Positions 15,004 through 23,030 of a stretch of 64,000 bases of DNA are shown piece after piece; within the stretch, counting starts at the first letter, position 1, and each line of letters starts with the position of its first letter. The position numbers and the translations under genes were made by a program. The notes beneath the pieces are model-generated. The model ran no database searches. It had not been told where the DNA came from and saw only the letters and a list, made by a program, of their open reading frames with translations. Origin of the DNA: JABWAJ01 sp038323375 (GTDB lineage: Bacteria; Bacteroidota; Bacteroidia; Chitinophagales; Saprospiraceae); the NCBI GenBank assembly GCA_038323375.1, contig JBBQGV010000010.1, positions 27,053 through 91,052 on the forward strand. The letters are read 5' to 3'.

Positions 15004-16299
15004 ATGTCACACGACAGAAGACGATTTCTCGGACAGCTTGCCGGCGCAGTGGGTGCGGCATCGGTACTTCCATTTTTTGAAACGCAGCAAGGGCGGGCTT
15101 TTTTGCGGCTCATAGACGAAACCAAAGACTTGCCAGCCGGTGACTTTGCTTCCGACGAAACGTTTTGGTATCAGGTGCAGCAGGCTTATACCGTTTCGCC
15201 CAGCGTGATGAACCTCAACAATGGGGGCGTCTGTCCCCAACCGCGCGTGGTGCAGGAAGCCGTAGAGCGCTACAACCGGCTGAGCAATGAAGCGCCATCC
15301 TACTATATGTGGCAAATTCTGGATCAGGGTCGCGAACCGCTGCGCAACAAATTGGCGGAACTGGCCGGGTGTTCAGCGGACGAAATTGCCATCAACCGAA
15401 ATGCTTCGGAAGCCTTAGAGACCATTATTTTCGGGCTTCGCCTGCAAAAAGGCGACGAGGTGGTGCTGACCAAACAGGATTATCCCAACATGATTAACGC
15501 CTGGAAACAGCGCGAAAAACGGGACGGTATTGTGCTAAAATGGATTTCCTTTGATTTTCCGATTGAAGACAAAGCGCAGATTGTCAGAGGGTTTGCAGAT
15601 GCTTTTACCGCCAAAACCAAAGTCGTCCACATCACCCATACCATCAATTGGAACGGGCAACTGTTGCCCGCGCGAGAAATAGCGGCAGAAGCCAGAAAAC
15701 GCGGCATCGAAGTGCTGGTGGACGGCGCGCATTCTTTCGCCCATTTCGACTATAAAATACCGGACTTAGACTGCGATTATTTCGGCACGAGTCTGCACAA
15801 ATGGCTGTGTGCGCCATTTGGCAGCGGGATGTTGTATGTTCGGAAAGAAAAAATCGCACAGTTGTACCCGCTCTTGGCAGCACCGGATCCGGAAAGCGCG
15901 GATATCCGAAAGTTTGAAAGCTTGGGTACGCGTTCTTTCGCTATTGAGCAAGCCATCGGGCAAGCTCTTAATTTCCACCAGATGATTGGCAGCGAACGCA
16001 AGTTTAAAAGGCTCCATTATTTGAAGAATTACTGGGCTGAAAAAGTCAACGAACTCCCAGGCGTAAAAGTGGCTACTTCGCTGAAACCTGAATTCGGCGG
16101 CGCCATCGGTTTGTTGACCATGGAAGGCAAAAAACCGGAAGAGATCAGTTCTTTTTTATTCACAAAATATAAAATCCACACGGTGTCCATCGTTTGGGAA
16201 AACATCAGCGGGGTGCGCATTACCCCCAATGTGTACACGACACAAAACGATCTTGATGTGCTGGTTGGCGCAATCCGGCATTTGCACAAAGGAGGCTGA
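15004..16299 (+). CDS. Class V aminotransferase-fold PLP enzyme with Tat signal (isopenicillin-N-epimerase-like)
   Basis: 431 residues. The N-terminus 'MSHDRRRFLGQLAGAVGAASV' is a twin-arginine signal, so the enzyme is probably exported folded with its cofactor. The fold is marked by 'VMNLNNGGVCPQPRVV', 'INRNASEALETIIFGL', 'DGAHSFAHFDYKIPDLDCDY' and the PLP lysine in 'GTSLHKWLCAPFGSGML'. The family includes isopenicillin N epimerases, cysteine desulfurase-like and ergothioneine/hercynylcysteine lyase-like enzymes; the substrate cannot be deduced. The next gene starts 25 bp downstream with its own promoter. Confidence 0.85.
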   Translation: MSHDRRRFLGQLAGAVGAASVLPFFETQQGRAFLRLIDETKDLPAGDFASDETFWYQVQQAYTVSPSVMNLNNGGVCPQPRVVQEAVERYNRLSNEAPSYYMWQILDQGREPLRNKLAELAGCSADEIAINRNASEALETIIFGLRLQKGDEVVLTKQDYPNMINAWKQREKRDGIVLKWISFDFPIEDKAQIVRGFADAFTAKTKVVHITHTINWNGQLLPAREIAAEARKRGIEVLVDGAHSFAHFDYKIPDLDCDYFGTSLHKWLCAPFGSGMLYVRKEKIAQLYPLLAAPDPESADIRKFESLGTRSFAIEQAIGQALNFHQMIGSERKFKRLHYLKNYWAEKVNELPGVKVATSLKPEFGGAIGLLTMEGKKPEEISSFLFTKYKIHTVSIVWENISGVRITPNVYTTQNDLDVLVGAIRHLHKGG

Positions 16300-16311
16300 T
16301 TTGTAAATTTG
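16281..16311 (+). promoter_or_regulatory. Promoter of the bifunctional nuclease gene
   Basis: TTTG at 16281-16284, a 19-nt spacer and TAAATTTG at 16304-16311 match the Bacteroidota -33/-7 promoter. It overlaps the 3' end of the aminotransferase gene and lies 13 bp upstream of ATG 16325. Confidence 0.6.
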
Positions 16312-16324
16312 AAGATTAGAGACT

Positions 16325-16897
16325 ATGGCTGAAAAAATCAGACTGGAAATCATTGCTTTAGCAAACAACGATGCACAAAATAATAGTTTTGTGTTGCTGC
16401 TGAAAGAAGAAAACGGAAATCGCAGGCTCCCGGTGGTTATTGGTGCATTTGAAGCCCAGGCGATTGCCGTGGTGGTGGAAAAAATTCACCCGGGCAGGCC
16501 CCTGACCCACGATTTGTTGTACAATATCCTCACCGCTATGAATGCAGAAATCAAGGAAGTCACGATCACGTCCCTCGAAAACGGCGTTTTTCACGCAATG
16601 ATTCATTGCGCTTTCTCCGACGGGCGTGCGCTTGAAGTAGATGCCCGAACTTCTGATGCGGTGGCGATGGCGGTGCGCTTCAATTGTCCGATCTATGTTG
16701 AAGCGGCCATTTTGGAAGAAGCCGGCATCTCTTTTGAAGACCCTTCCCGACCCGGTACCCCCGCATTAACCCTATCCGGGAGCTTGGCTTCCCATTCTGT
16801 CGAGCGGCTCGAACAAATGCTGGAAGACGCCATTGCACAGGAAGCTTATGAGCGCGCTGTGGAGATTCGGGATGAGATTAAGAAGCGGAAAGGGTGA
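16325..16897 (+). CDS. Bifunctional nuclease family protein (DUF151) with C-terminal UVR motif
   Basis: 190 residues. The BFN core runs from 'LEIIALANNDAQNNSFVLLL' through 'RRLPVVIGAFEAQAIAVVVE', 'RPLTHDLLYNILTAMNAEI' and 'DARTSDAVAMAVRFNCPIYV', all diagnostic of DUF151. The last 35 residues ('SVERLEQMLEDAIAQEAYER', then 'AVEIRDEIKKRKG') form a UvrB/UvrC-type UVR motif, a combination common in Bacteroidota and Chlorobi. Plant and archaeal homologues have nuclease activity, but the bacterial role is not settled. Two copies of a 52-bp repeat follow the stop. Confidence 0.9.
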   Translation: MAEKIRLEIIALANNDAQNNSFVLLLKEENGNRRLPVVIGAFEAQAIAVVVEKIHPGRPLTHDLLYNILTAMNAEIKEVTITSLENGVFHAMIHCAFSDGRALEVDARTSDAVAMAVRFNCPIYVEAAILEEAGISFEDPSRPGTPALTLSGSLASHSVERLEQMLEDAIAQEAYERAVEIRDEIKKRKG

Positions 16898-16916
16898 GGG
16901 TGAAGATTTGAGCGCA

Positions 16917-17045
16917 GTAGGGTGCGACCCTCGCGGTCGCCCAAACACTCGAAATGATTTGAAAATTTGGTGATTTGAGCGCGGGCAAAGCCGGTAGGGT
17001 GCGACCCTCGCGGTCGCCCAAACACCCGAAATGATTTGAAAATTT
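16917..17045. repeat. Two copies of a 52-bp repeat
   Basis: Copies 16917-16968 and 16994-17045 differ at one base. Each contains GCGACC-CTCGC-GGTCGC, a perfect six-base-pair hairpin, followed by CCAAACAC and an AT-rich tail with GATTTGAAAATTT. They fill the 171 bp between the nuclease gene and pepP. The hairpin may end transcription or stabilise the mRNA; it resembles REP-type dispersed repeats. Confidence 0.85.
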
Positions 17046-17068
17046 GAAAATTTGAAGATTACAACAAT

Positions 17069-18472
17069 ATGAGTGGCAACCATTTATTCGAGGAAAAAAC
17101 CTACGCAGCACGGCGCAAACGCCTGCAACAAGCTATCCCGTCGGGGATTATTTTGTTGATGGGCAATGAAGAAAGTCCCTGCAATTACGCGGACAATGTT
17201 TATCCTTTTCGGCAGGACAGCAATTTCCTGTATTTTTTGGGGATAGACAAACCCGGGCTTGCCGCGATTATTGACATAGACGCGGGCAAAACCATCCTGT
17301 TTGGCGATGACCCCGACATCATGCACATCGTGTGGATGGGCGCGCTGCCTTCCATGGCGGAACTTGCTGCCGCGGCAGGCGGGGCGGATACGGCATCTTA
17401 TGCTCAAATTGAAAGCTATTTGGCGGAAGCCCGCAGTAAAGGTCGTTTTATTCACTACCTACCGCCCTACCGCGCAGACAACAGCATCAAACTCAGCCGC
17501 TGGTTGGGCATCTCCTTAGACGGGTTGGCGGCTGGCGCTTCTGTTCCTTTGATTGAAGCTGTGGTGGCTCAGCGATCCTGCAAATCCGACGAGGAAATAG
17601 CTGAAATGGAAAAAGCGGTCAACACTTCCGGATTGATGCACCTTGCTGCCATGAAAGCTGCCCGCGCCGGTAGGAAAGAGTACGAATTAGTGGGACTGGT
17701 AGAAAGCATTGCCCGCGCAGGCGGCGGCGGCTTGCCCTACACCGTCATCCTTTCCGTAAACGGACAAATCCTCCACAACCACTACTATGGCAATACCCTG
17801 CAATCCGGACAATTGGTGCTGGGTGATTTTGGGGCAGATACCGCCATGCACTACGCAGGCGACATCACGCGTACGTTCCCGGTGGATCAAAAATTCACTG
17901 CCCGGCAAAAAGAAATTTACCAGATCGTACTCAATACGGAAGTTGCGGCCATACAGTCGCTAAAACCCGGCGTTCGCTACCTCGATGTGCATTTAGCCGC
18001 CAGCCGCCATATTGCGGAAGGGTTAAAGTCGCTGGGCTTGATGAAAGGAGATCTCGATGAAGCTGTAGCAGCCGGGGCGCATGCCCTGTTTTTTCCGCAC
18101 GGACTTGGCCACATGATTGGCCTCGACGTACACGACATGGAAGATCTGGGCGAAAACTATGTTGGGTACGGCAATGAACTTATCCGAAGCACCCAGTTTG
18201 GTTTGCGTTCGCTGCGCTTGGCTCGCACGCTGGAGCCGGGATTTGTATTGACCGTCGAACCTGGCATTTATTTTATTCCGGAGCTCATCAATCTGTGGCG
18301 AAAAGAAAACCTCCACACCGAATTTATCAACTACGACAAGTTAGAAGCCTACTTCGATTTCGGAGGTATCCGTATAGAGGACAACGTACTGATTACGACC
18401 GAAGGCCACCGCGTTTTGGGAAATCCTATTCCTAAAACTCTTGCGGAAGTAGAGGCTTTGAGGATTGGATAG
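17069..18472 (+). CDS. pepP: Xaa-Pro aminopeptidase (aminopeptidase P family)
   Basis: 467 residues. N-terminal creatinase-like domain ('RRKRLQQAIPSGIILLMGNE', 'RQDSNFLYFLGID') and a C-terminal pita-bread domain with the five metal ligands: 'LGDFGADTAMHYAGDITRTF' (two Asp), 'FFPHGLGHMIGLDVHDM' (His), 'VLTVEPGIYF' (Glu) and 'GGIRIEDNVLIT' (Glu). It removes N-terminal residues preceding proline, using two Mn(II). No signal peptide. The following gene starts 2 nt beyond its stop, suggesting translational coupling. Confidence 0.93.
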   Translation: MSGNHLFEEKTYAARRKRLQQAIPSGIILLMGNEESPCNYADNVYPFRQDSNFLYFLGIDKPGLAAIIDIDAGKTILFGDDPDIMHIVWMGALPSMAELAAAAGGADTASYAQIESYLAEARSKGRFIHYLPPYRADNSIKLSRWLGISLDGLAAGASVPLIEAVVAQRSCKSDEEIAEMEKAVNTSGLMHLAAMKAARAGRKEYELVGLVESIARAGGGGLPYTVILSVNGQILHNHYYGNTLQSGQLVLGDFGADTAMHYAGDITRTFPVDQKFTARQKEIYQIVLNTEVAAIQSLKPGVRYLDVHLAASRHIAEGLKSLGLMKGDLDEAVAAGAHALFFPHGLGHMIGLDVHDMEDLGENYVGYGNELIRSTQFGLRSLRLARTLEPGFVLTVEPGIYFIPELINLWRKENLHTEFINYDKLEAYFDFGGIRIEDNVLITTEGHRVLGNPIPKTLAEVEALRIG

Positions 18473-18473
18473 G

Positions 18474-19175
18474 ATGTTTGGATACACCCGGCGGCGGCTA
18501 TCCGATGTAATCCTGCAATTGCCCGTCCGACTTCGGCGATTGGCGCTCCATGTTGCTGATCCCAAAGGCAGGTCTGATGTGGCCTATGCCGCTTTCCCTC
18601 GCTGGATGAGCGGCGCTTTCTGGTTGCTGGAACTGCTGCTGCTGCTTTTAGAAATTGCCGGGTTTCCCGAATTCTACGAGTTGCTTGCCGCAGTTTTCAA
18701 GTTCCGCACCCGAAAACTAACCGAACAGGAAATCCGCCTTGCAAAAAGTATTTTTGGCGATACACTTCAATACGAATACATCCGGGTAGACGAATCCGCC
18801 TATATCGGCCCACGCCAGAGCCGATTTTGTTATGTCAGTTTTTACACCCTGAACAGTTGGGGACAAATCTATCCTGCCTTGCTGATCCACGAGTTGACCC
18901 ACGTTTGGCAATACCAGCACCTTGGTATCCGCTATATTCCACGTGCCCTTGCGGCTCAACGCACGGCCTCCGGGTATAATTACGGAGGAGAACCAGCCCT
19001 CGAACAGGCTATCGCTTCCGGCAAGAGCCTCGCTTTTTTCAATTTAGAACAACAAGCTGATTTAGTGGAAGATTACTATCGGCTTCAAAACGGGCTTCCG
19101 GCCCAATGGAACCGGAATGCCGCTCCCCAACTTTCGCTGTACGAATTCCTGCTTACTGGCATCATCAACCGTTAA
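18474..19175 (+). CDS. Membrane-associated HEXXH protein (putative zinc metallopeptidase)
   Basis: 233 residues from ATG 18474, directly after the pepP stop; a TTG at 18465 overlapping pepP would add three residues. A hydrophobic segment 'GAFWLLELLLLLLEIAGF' (about 45-62) probably anchors it. 'LLIHELTHVWQYQHLGIRYI' carries the HEXXH zinc motif; a candidate third ligand is in 'FFNLEQQADLVEDYY'. Preceding beta segments ('QSRFCYVSFYTLNS') resemble DUF4157-like or Vgr-related metallopeptidase domains. No substrate can be named. Confidence 0.7.
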   Translation: MFGYTRRRLSDVILQLPVRLRRLALHVADPKGRSDVAYAAFPRWMSGAFWLLELLLLLLEIAGFPEFYELLAAVFKFRTRKLTEQEIRLAKSIFGDTLQYEYIRVDESAYIGPRQSRFCYVSFYTLNSWGQIYPALLIHELTHVWQYQHLGIRYIPRALAAQRTASGYNYGGEPALEQAIASGKSLAFFNLEQQADLVEDYYRLQNGLPAQWNRNAAPQLSLYEFLLTGIINR

Positions 19176-19290
19176 TTTACTCCAACCCGAAGTTGGTTGA
19201 AGATTGCCCGCCATTGGTTGAAAAGAAAATGCCAGTACCCACCAGTTCGCTACATTTAACCACAAGCAATTCAAAATCAACTTTAAAATC

Positions 19291-20871
19291 ATGAAAAAAC
19301 ACTTCTTCTTTGCCCTGTTTGTCGTTCTCAGCCTGCGGGGCAGCGCCCAAACCACTGCCAACCCGCCTTTTTTGATGGAACTGCAAGAAGTTACCTTTCC
19401 GGAATGGCCGCCCCTGCATTCTTTCGCCTTCGCTCAATGGGACGGCTACTGGATCATGGTTGCAGGCAGGAGCAACGGGCTGCACGGCTTCTTTCCGTTC
19501 ACCGGATTCCCGGAAAGTACTGCCAATAAATACATTTGGGTACTCGATCCGAATAGTGGCGAAAAATGGTCTTACGACGTCACCCAACTTCCTGTGCATT
19601 TGTCGGATGCCTTGTTGGTTACCAACCCACAATTTGTACAGCTTGACCACAAACTCTACCTTGTTGGAGGGTATGGCAAAGAAACAGCAAGCGGCGATTT
19701 CATTACCTTTTCAAAAATGACTGCGCTCGATTTGCCGGTTTTGGTTAATGCCGTCCAAAACGCGGGCAATGTGCAAAGCGCCCTGCGTCAGACTAACGAC
19801 GACCGACTCAAAATATGCGGAGGAGAAATGCACCACCTGGCAGACGAATTATACCTCGTTGGCGGGCACAATTTTGAGGGCCTGTACAGCCAGACAGGCG
19901 CGCCGGTTTTTACTCAAACCTACACCAATAAAATCCTGCGTTTCCGCATTCAGGATGACGCCAACTCGTTGGGCATTACCAATTACACCGCTTTTCAGGA
20001 TGCGGAATACCACCGCCGCGACCTCAACCTCGCGCCCCTCATGCTTCCGGGAATGACCCCGGCTTTAGGGGTTTATGGTGGCGTATTTCGTCCCGACGCG
20101 GATGTCCCTTATTTCAACCCGATCTATATCAGTGAAGAAAGCATTGAACTTGATGCATCCTACGAACAAAAAATGAGCCACTATACCTGCCCTATCGTTC
20201 CGATGTACGACGAAGTCGCCGAAAACATGTACTCCATTTTTTTTGCTGGATTGAGCTACCATACCTACAACGAAAACGCCCAAACTTTTGAAGAAGACGA
20301 CCTTGTGCCGTTTATTGATCAAATCACCACGTTCATTCGCTACGCGGATGGCAGTTCGGAAGAAGTGGTACTGCCTCAGGTTTTTGATGAGTTGTTGGGA
20401 ACCAATGGCAAATTTATTCTTAACGAAAACATTGCGCATTACCCCAACGAAGTGATCAATCTGCGTGCCTTACAAGGCCGGACAGAAGCTGGGTGCATCT
20501 TCGGCGGCATCAAGGCGGTGATACCGAACATTACCCCAAGCAGCGCCACCAACCGCTTGTTTAAAGTGTTCATTACCACTTTATTACCCAACCCAACGGT
20601 AGAAAACAGCGTCGAGGCGGTCAAAATAGCCCTGACGCCCAACCCATTCAGCTACGAAACACAGATTCAGCTTTCGCACCGGGAAGCTTTCAAACGAGCC
20701 GTATTGACCGATTTATCCGGGCGATTCGTGTTCGTGCTGGAGGAGGAAGATTCGCATATAATGCTGCAACAGGCAGAAACGGCATTGAGGGCGCTAAAAC
20801 CGGGCCTCTATAACCTGGCTCTTGAAGGTGCCCGGCAGAAAGTCGTCACGAAAGTTGTTAAGATACATTAA
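19291..20871 (+). CDS. Secreted Kelch-like beta-propeller protein with T9SS sorting domain
   Basis: 526 residues. Signal peptide 'MKKHFFFALFVVLSLRGSAQ'. The body contains Kelch-like strands ('WDGYWIMVAGRSNG', 'DHKLYLVGGYGKE', 'ADELYLVGGHNFEG') spaced as propeller blades. The last 80 residues, from 'VKIALTPNPFSYETQIQLSH' to 'LALEGARQKVVTKVVKI', form a type A T9SS C-terminal sorting domain (PNPF motif, closing basic KVVK). The protein is therefore exported by the system that includes PorT and SprE in this window and is either anchored at the surface or released. Binding partner unknown. Confidence 0.82.
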   Translation: MKKHFFFALFVVLSLRGSAQTTANPPFLMELQEVTFPEWPPLHSFAFAQWDGYWIMVAGRSNGLHGFFPFTGFPESTANKYIWVLDPNSGEKWSYDVTQLPVHLSDALLVTNPQFVQLDHKLYLVGGYGKETASGDFITFSKMTALDLPVLVNAVQNAGNVQSALRQTNDDRLKICGGEMHHLADELYLVGGHNFEGLYSQTGAPVFTQTYTNKILRFRIQDDANSLGITNYTAFQDAEYHRRDLNLAPLMLPGMTPALGVYGGVFRPDADVPYFNPIYISEESIELDASYEQKMSHYTCPIVPMYDEVAENMYSIFFAGLSYHTYNENAQTFEEDDLVPFIDQITTFIRYADGSSEEVVLPQVFDELLGTNGKFILNENIAHYPNEVINLRALQGRTEAGCIFGGIKAVIPNITPSSATNRLFKVFITTLLPNPTVENSVEAVKIALTPNPFSYETQIQLSHREAFKRAVLTDLSGRFVFVLEEEDSHIMLQQAETALRALKPGLYNLALEGARQKVVTKVVKIH

Positions 20872-20949
20872 CTCAATAAAATACAAATTGCTAACCTTGA
20901 AACATACCTTTTCAAAAATCAAAAACGTTAAACACGCAAAACACGATCC

Positions 20950-21597
20950 ATGTTAACGAGAACGGTTATTTCCACACTTTTTTTGGCCATTTGCTGCTTC
21001 ACCACTGCGGAAGCGCAATTCAAAATTGGTCTCCGCGTAGGCGCAAGCACCACGGATATTGACCCAAGCGATCTGAACATTATAGAAAATGGTACTTCCC
21101 AGTTGTCTTTAGCGCTAAAAGAGGCCCGTTACGGCATCCACGGCGGTTTGGTCATTCAGGCGAAAATCGGCAAATTTTTGATCCAACCCGAATTCCTGTT
21201 CAACTCCAGCCGGGTAGATTTTGAAGTCACGGATCCTCAAAATCCTGACCTGCCAGCAGAAATCAAGGAAGAAAAATACCAACATCTGGATATTCCGCTG
21301 CTGTTTGGTGCCAAATTTGGCCCCCTGCGCCTGCACGCCGGGCCGGTTGGACACGTCTACATCAACAGCTCTTCTGAATTGACGGACGTGGAGGGCTACG
21401 AACAAAAATTCGATGAATTTACCTTTGGCTGGCAAGGCGGCCTGGGGCTGGATATCTGGAAATTGATGATTGACCTCCGCTACGAAGGCAACTTCTCCAA
21501 GTTCGGCGATCACCTCACTTTTTTTGGCGATGACTACAAATTTGACCAGTCGGCAGCTCGTTTCCTTTTTTCAGTAGGATTCATGTTTGGAAAATAG
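20950..21597 (+). CDS. Outer membrane beta-barrel protein (PorT/OMP_b-brl_2 family)
   Basis: 215 residues with signal peptide 'MLTRTVISTLFLAICCFTTAEA' and a barrel marked by 'KIGLRVGASTTDIDP', 'GLVIQAKIGKFLIQPEFLFN', 'LDIPLLFGAKFGPLRLHAGP' and a C-terminal 'FLFSVGFMFGK'. The 'IPLLFGAKFG' segment is typical of the porin-like OMP_b-brl_2 family in Bacteroidota. It differs from the true PorT at 126. Specific function unknown. One copy of the 119-bp repeat family follows the stop. Confidence 0.82.
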   Translation: MLTRTVISTLFLAICCFTTAEAQFKIGLRVGASTTDIDPSDLNIIENGTSQLSLALKEARYGIHGGLVIQAKIGKFLIQPEFLFNSSRVDFEVTDPQNPDLPAEIKEEKYQHLDIPLLFGAKFGPLRLHAGPVGHVYINSSSELTDVEGYEQKFDEFTFGWQGGLGLDIWKLMIDLRYEGNFSKFGDHLTFFGDDYKFDQSAARFLFSVGFMFGK

Positions 21598-21610
21598 TGC
21601 CCGGCTTTAT

Positions 21611-21727
21611 AGCCCGATAGCGGCGTTATGCTCGGCTCAAAACTGGTCATTTACACAAGTAAAATCCCACTTTTGGGTCTTCACAGGCCTTGCTCTCGAA
21701 CTCTAAAGCCAGACACCCAACTAAATT
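21611..21727. repeat. Diverged copy of the 119-bp repeat
   Basis: Aligns along its length with the units at 843 and 962 (AGCCCGATAGCGGCGTTATG against AGTCCGATAACTGCGTTATG; common TTGCTCTCGAACTCTAAAG; end AACTAAAT). The TTTTGGG inverted pair is partly lost. It lies 59 bp upstream of sbcD. Confidence 0.75.
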
Positions 21728-21785
21728 AATTAATGCCATTTTGCCAAACTTTGCCGATCTTCGGCTCGATCAAATTACGGCATCA

Positions 21786-23030
21786 ATGCGCATCCTGCAT
21801 ACTTCAGATTGGCATCTGGGGCAAAAATTTCTGCACAACGACCGGGAAACCGAGCACCGCTTAGCATTAGACTGGCTTCAGCATTGCATTGAAACCCACG
21901 AGGTAGAGGCGCTGATTGTCTCCGGCGACATTTTTGACGTAGGCAATCCGCCAAACTACGCGCTGCAACTCTACTACCGCTTTCTGACCGGATTGCTCGG
22001 CACGGCCTGCCGTAACATCGTCATTACCGGTGGCAACCACGATTCCCCCTCCACATTAGATGCGCCCCGCGAATTGTTGCAAGCCTTGAATATTCAAGTA
22101 ATGGGTGCCGCGCCGGAAAACCCGAAAGACGCCATGCTCGAACTAAAAGATGAGCAAGGCCGCTTATTGGCCGTTGTCGCAGCGGTTCCTTTTTTGCGCG
22201 ACCGGGATTTACGCCAGGGCGGCAACCCCACAAGCGGATTTGATCGGGTGGCGCGGGTGCGGGAGGGCATTGTGCAACATTATCAACAATTGGCGGCCTG
22301 CGCCGAGCCTTACCGGCAATACAATGTTCCGATACTCGCCACCGGACACCTCTACGCCTTCGGGGCGGCGAGCTCCGACAAGCAGGACAATATCTACCTC
22401 GGCGACGTTGCCAACATCGAAGCGGGGCAGTTTCCGGACATTTTCGATTACGTTGCACTCGGACATATCCATCGCGCACAAACCATCGGCGACGCTGCGC
22501 ATATCCGCTATTCCGGGTCACTCCTGCCGTTGAGTTTCAGCGAAGTGAAAGACGACAAAAGTGTCAGTTTGCTCGATTTTGAAGGACAAAAACTGAAAAA
22601 CATCCAGCAAATTCCAGTGCCCGTTTTTCGGCGGTTAAAAACCATTCAGGGCGACCTGGAAGGGGTAAAAGAAAGCTTGCAACGTTTTGCCGAAAGGCCA
22701 CATGGTTCTTTAATACCCTGGGTTGAAGTTTTGATAGAAACGGATCAATACGTCCCGCAAATGGATGTGCAGTTGCGCGATTTTGCCACCGGTATGAACC
22801 TGGAATTGCTAAAAATCAGGGTCAACCGAATCGGAGTAAGCCCCGACAGCGATACCGAAACAGCAGGGGTTGCGCTGGAAGATTTAGAAGTGACCGAGGT
22901 GTTCAAAAAGCGCTGCGAACAATTCCAAATCCCCGAAGCGGAAAGCGGCGCGTTGATGCAAACTTTCTTAGAGCTTCGCCAGTGGATGCAGGAAAACCAG
23001 GATGCTACCCTTAACCAGCCCATCGCATGA
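21786..23030 (+). CDS. sbcD: Exonuclease subunit SbcD (Mre11-like)
   Basis: 414 residues from ATG 21786 (MRILHTSDWHLGQKF); an earlier ATG at 21690 lies in the upstream repeat. Metallophosphoesterase motifs: 'HTSDWHLG', 'IVSGDIFDVGNP', 'ITGGNHDS', 'ATGHLY' and 'YVALGHIHRAQ', supplying the two-metal nuclease site. The C-terminal part matches the SbcD capping domain. With SbcC it forms an ATP-dependent nuclease that cleaves hairpins and blocked DNA ends. The stop overlaps the sbcC start by four bases (ATGA), so the genes are translationally coupled. Confidence 0.95.
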   Translation: MRILHTSDWHLGQKFLHNDRETEHRLALDWLQHCIETHEVEALIVSGDIFDVGNPPNYALQLYYRFLTGLLGTACRNIVITGGNHDSPSTLDAPRELLQALNIQVMGAAPENPKDAMLELKDEQGRLLAVVAAVPFLRDRDLRQGGNPTSGFDRVARVREGIVQHYQQLAACAEPYRQYNVPILATGHLYAFGAASSDKQDNIYLGDVANIEAGQFPDIFDYVALGHIHRAQTIGDAAHIRYSGSLLPLSFSEVKDDKSVSLLDFEGQKLKNIQQIPVPVFRRLKTIQGDLEGVKESLQRFAERPHGSLIPWVEVLIETDQYVPQMDVQLRDFATGMNLELLKIRVNRIGVSPDSDTETAGVALEDLEVTEVFKKRCEQFQIPEAESGALMQTFLELRQWMQENQDATLNQPIA

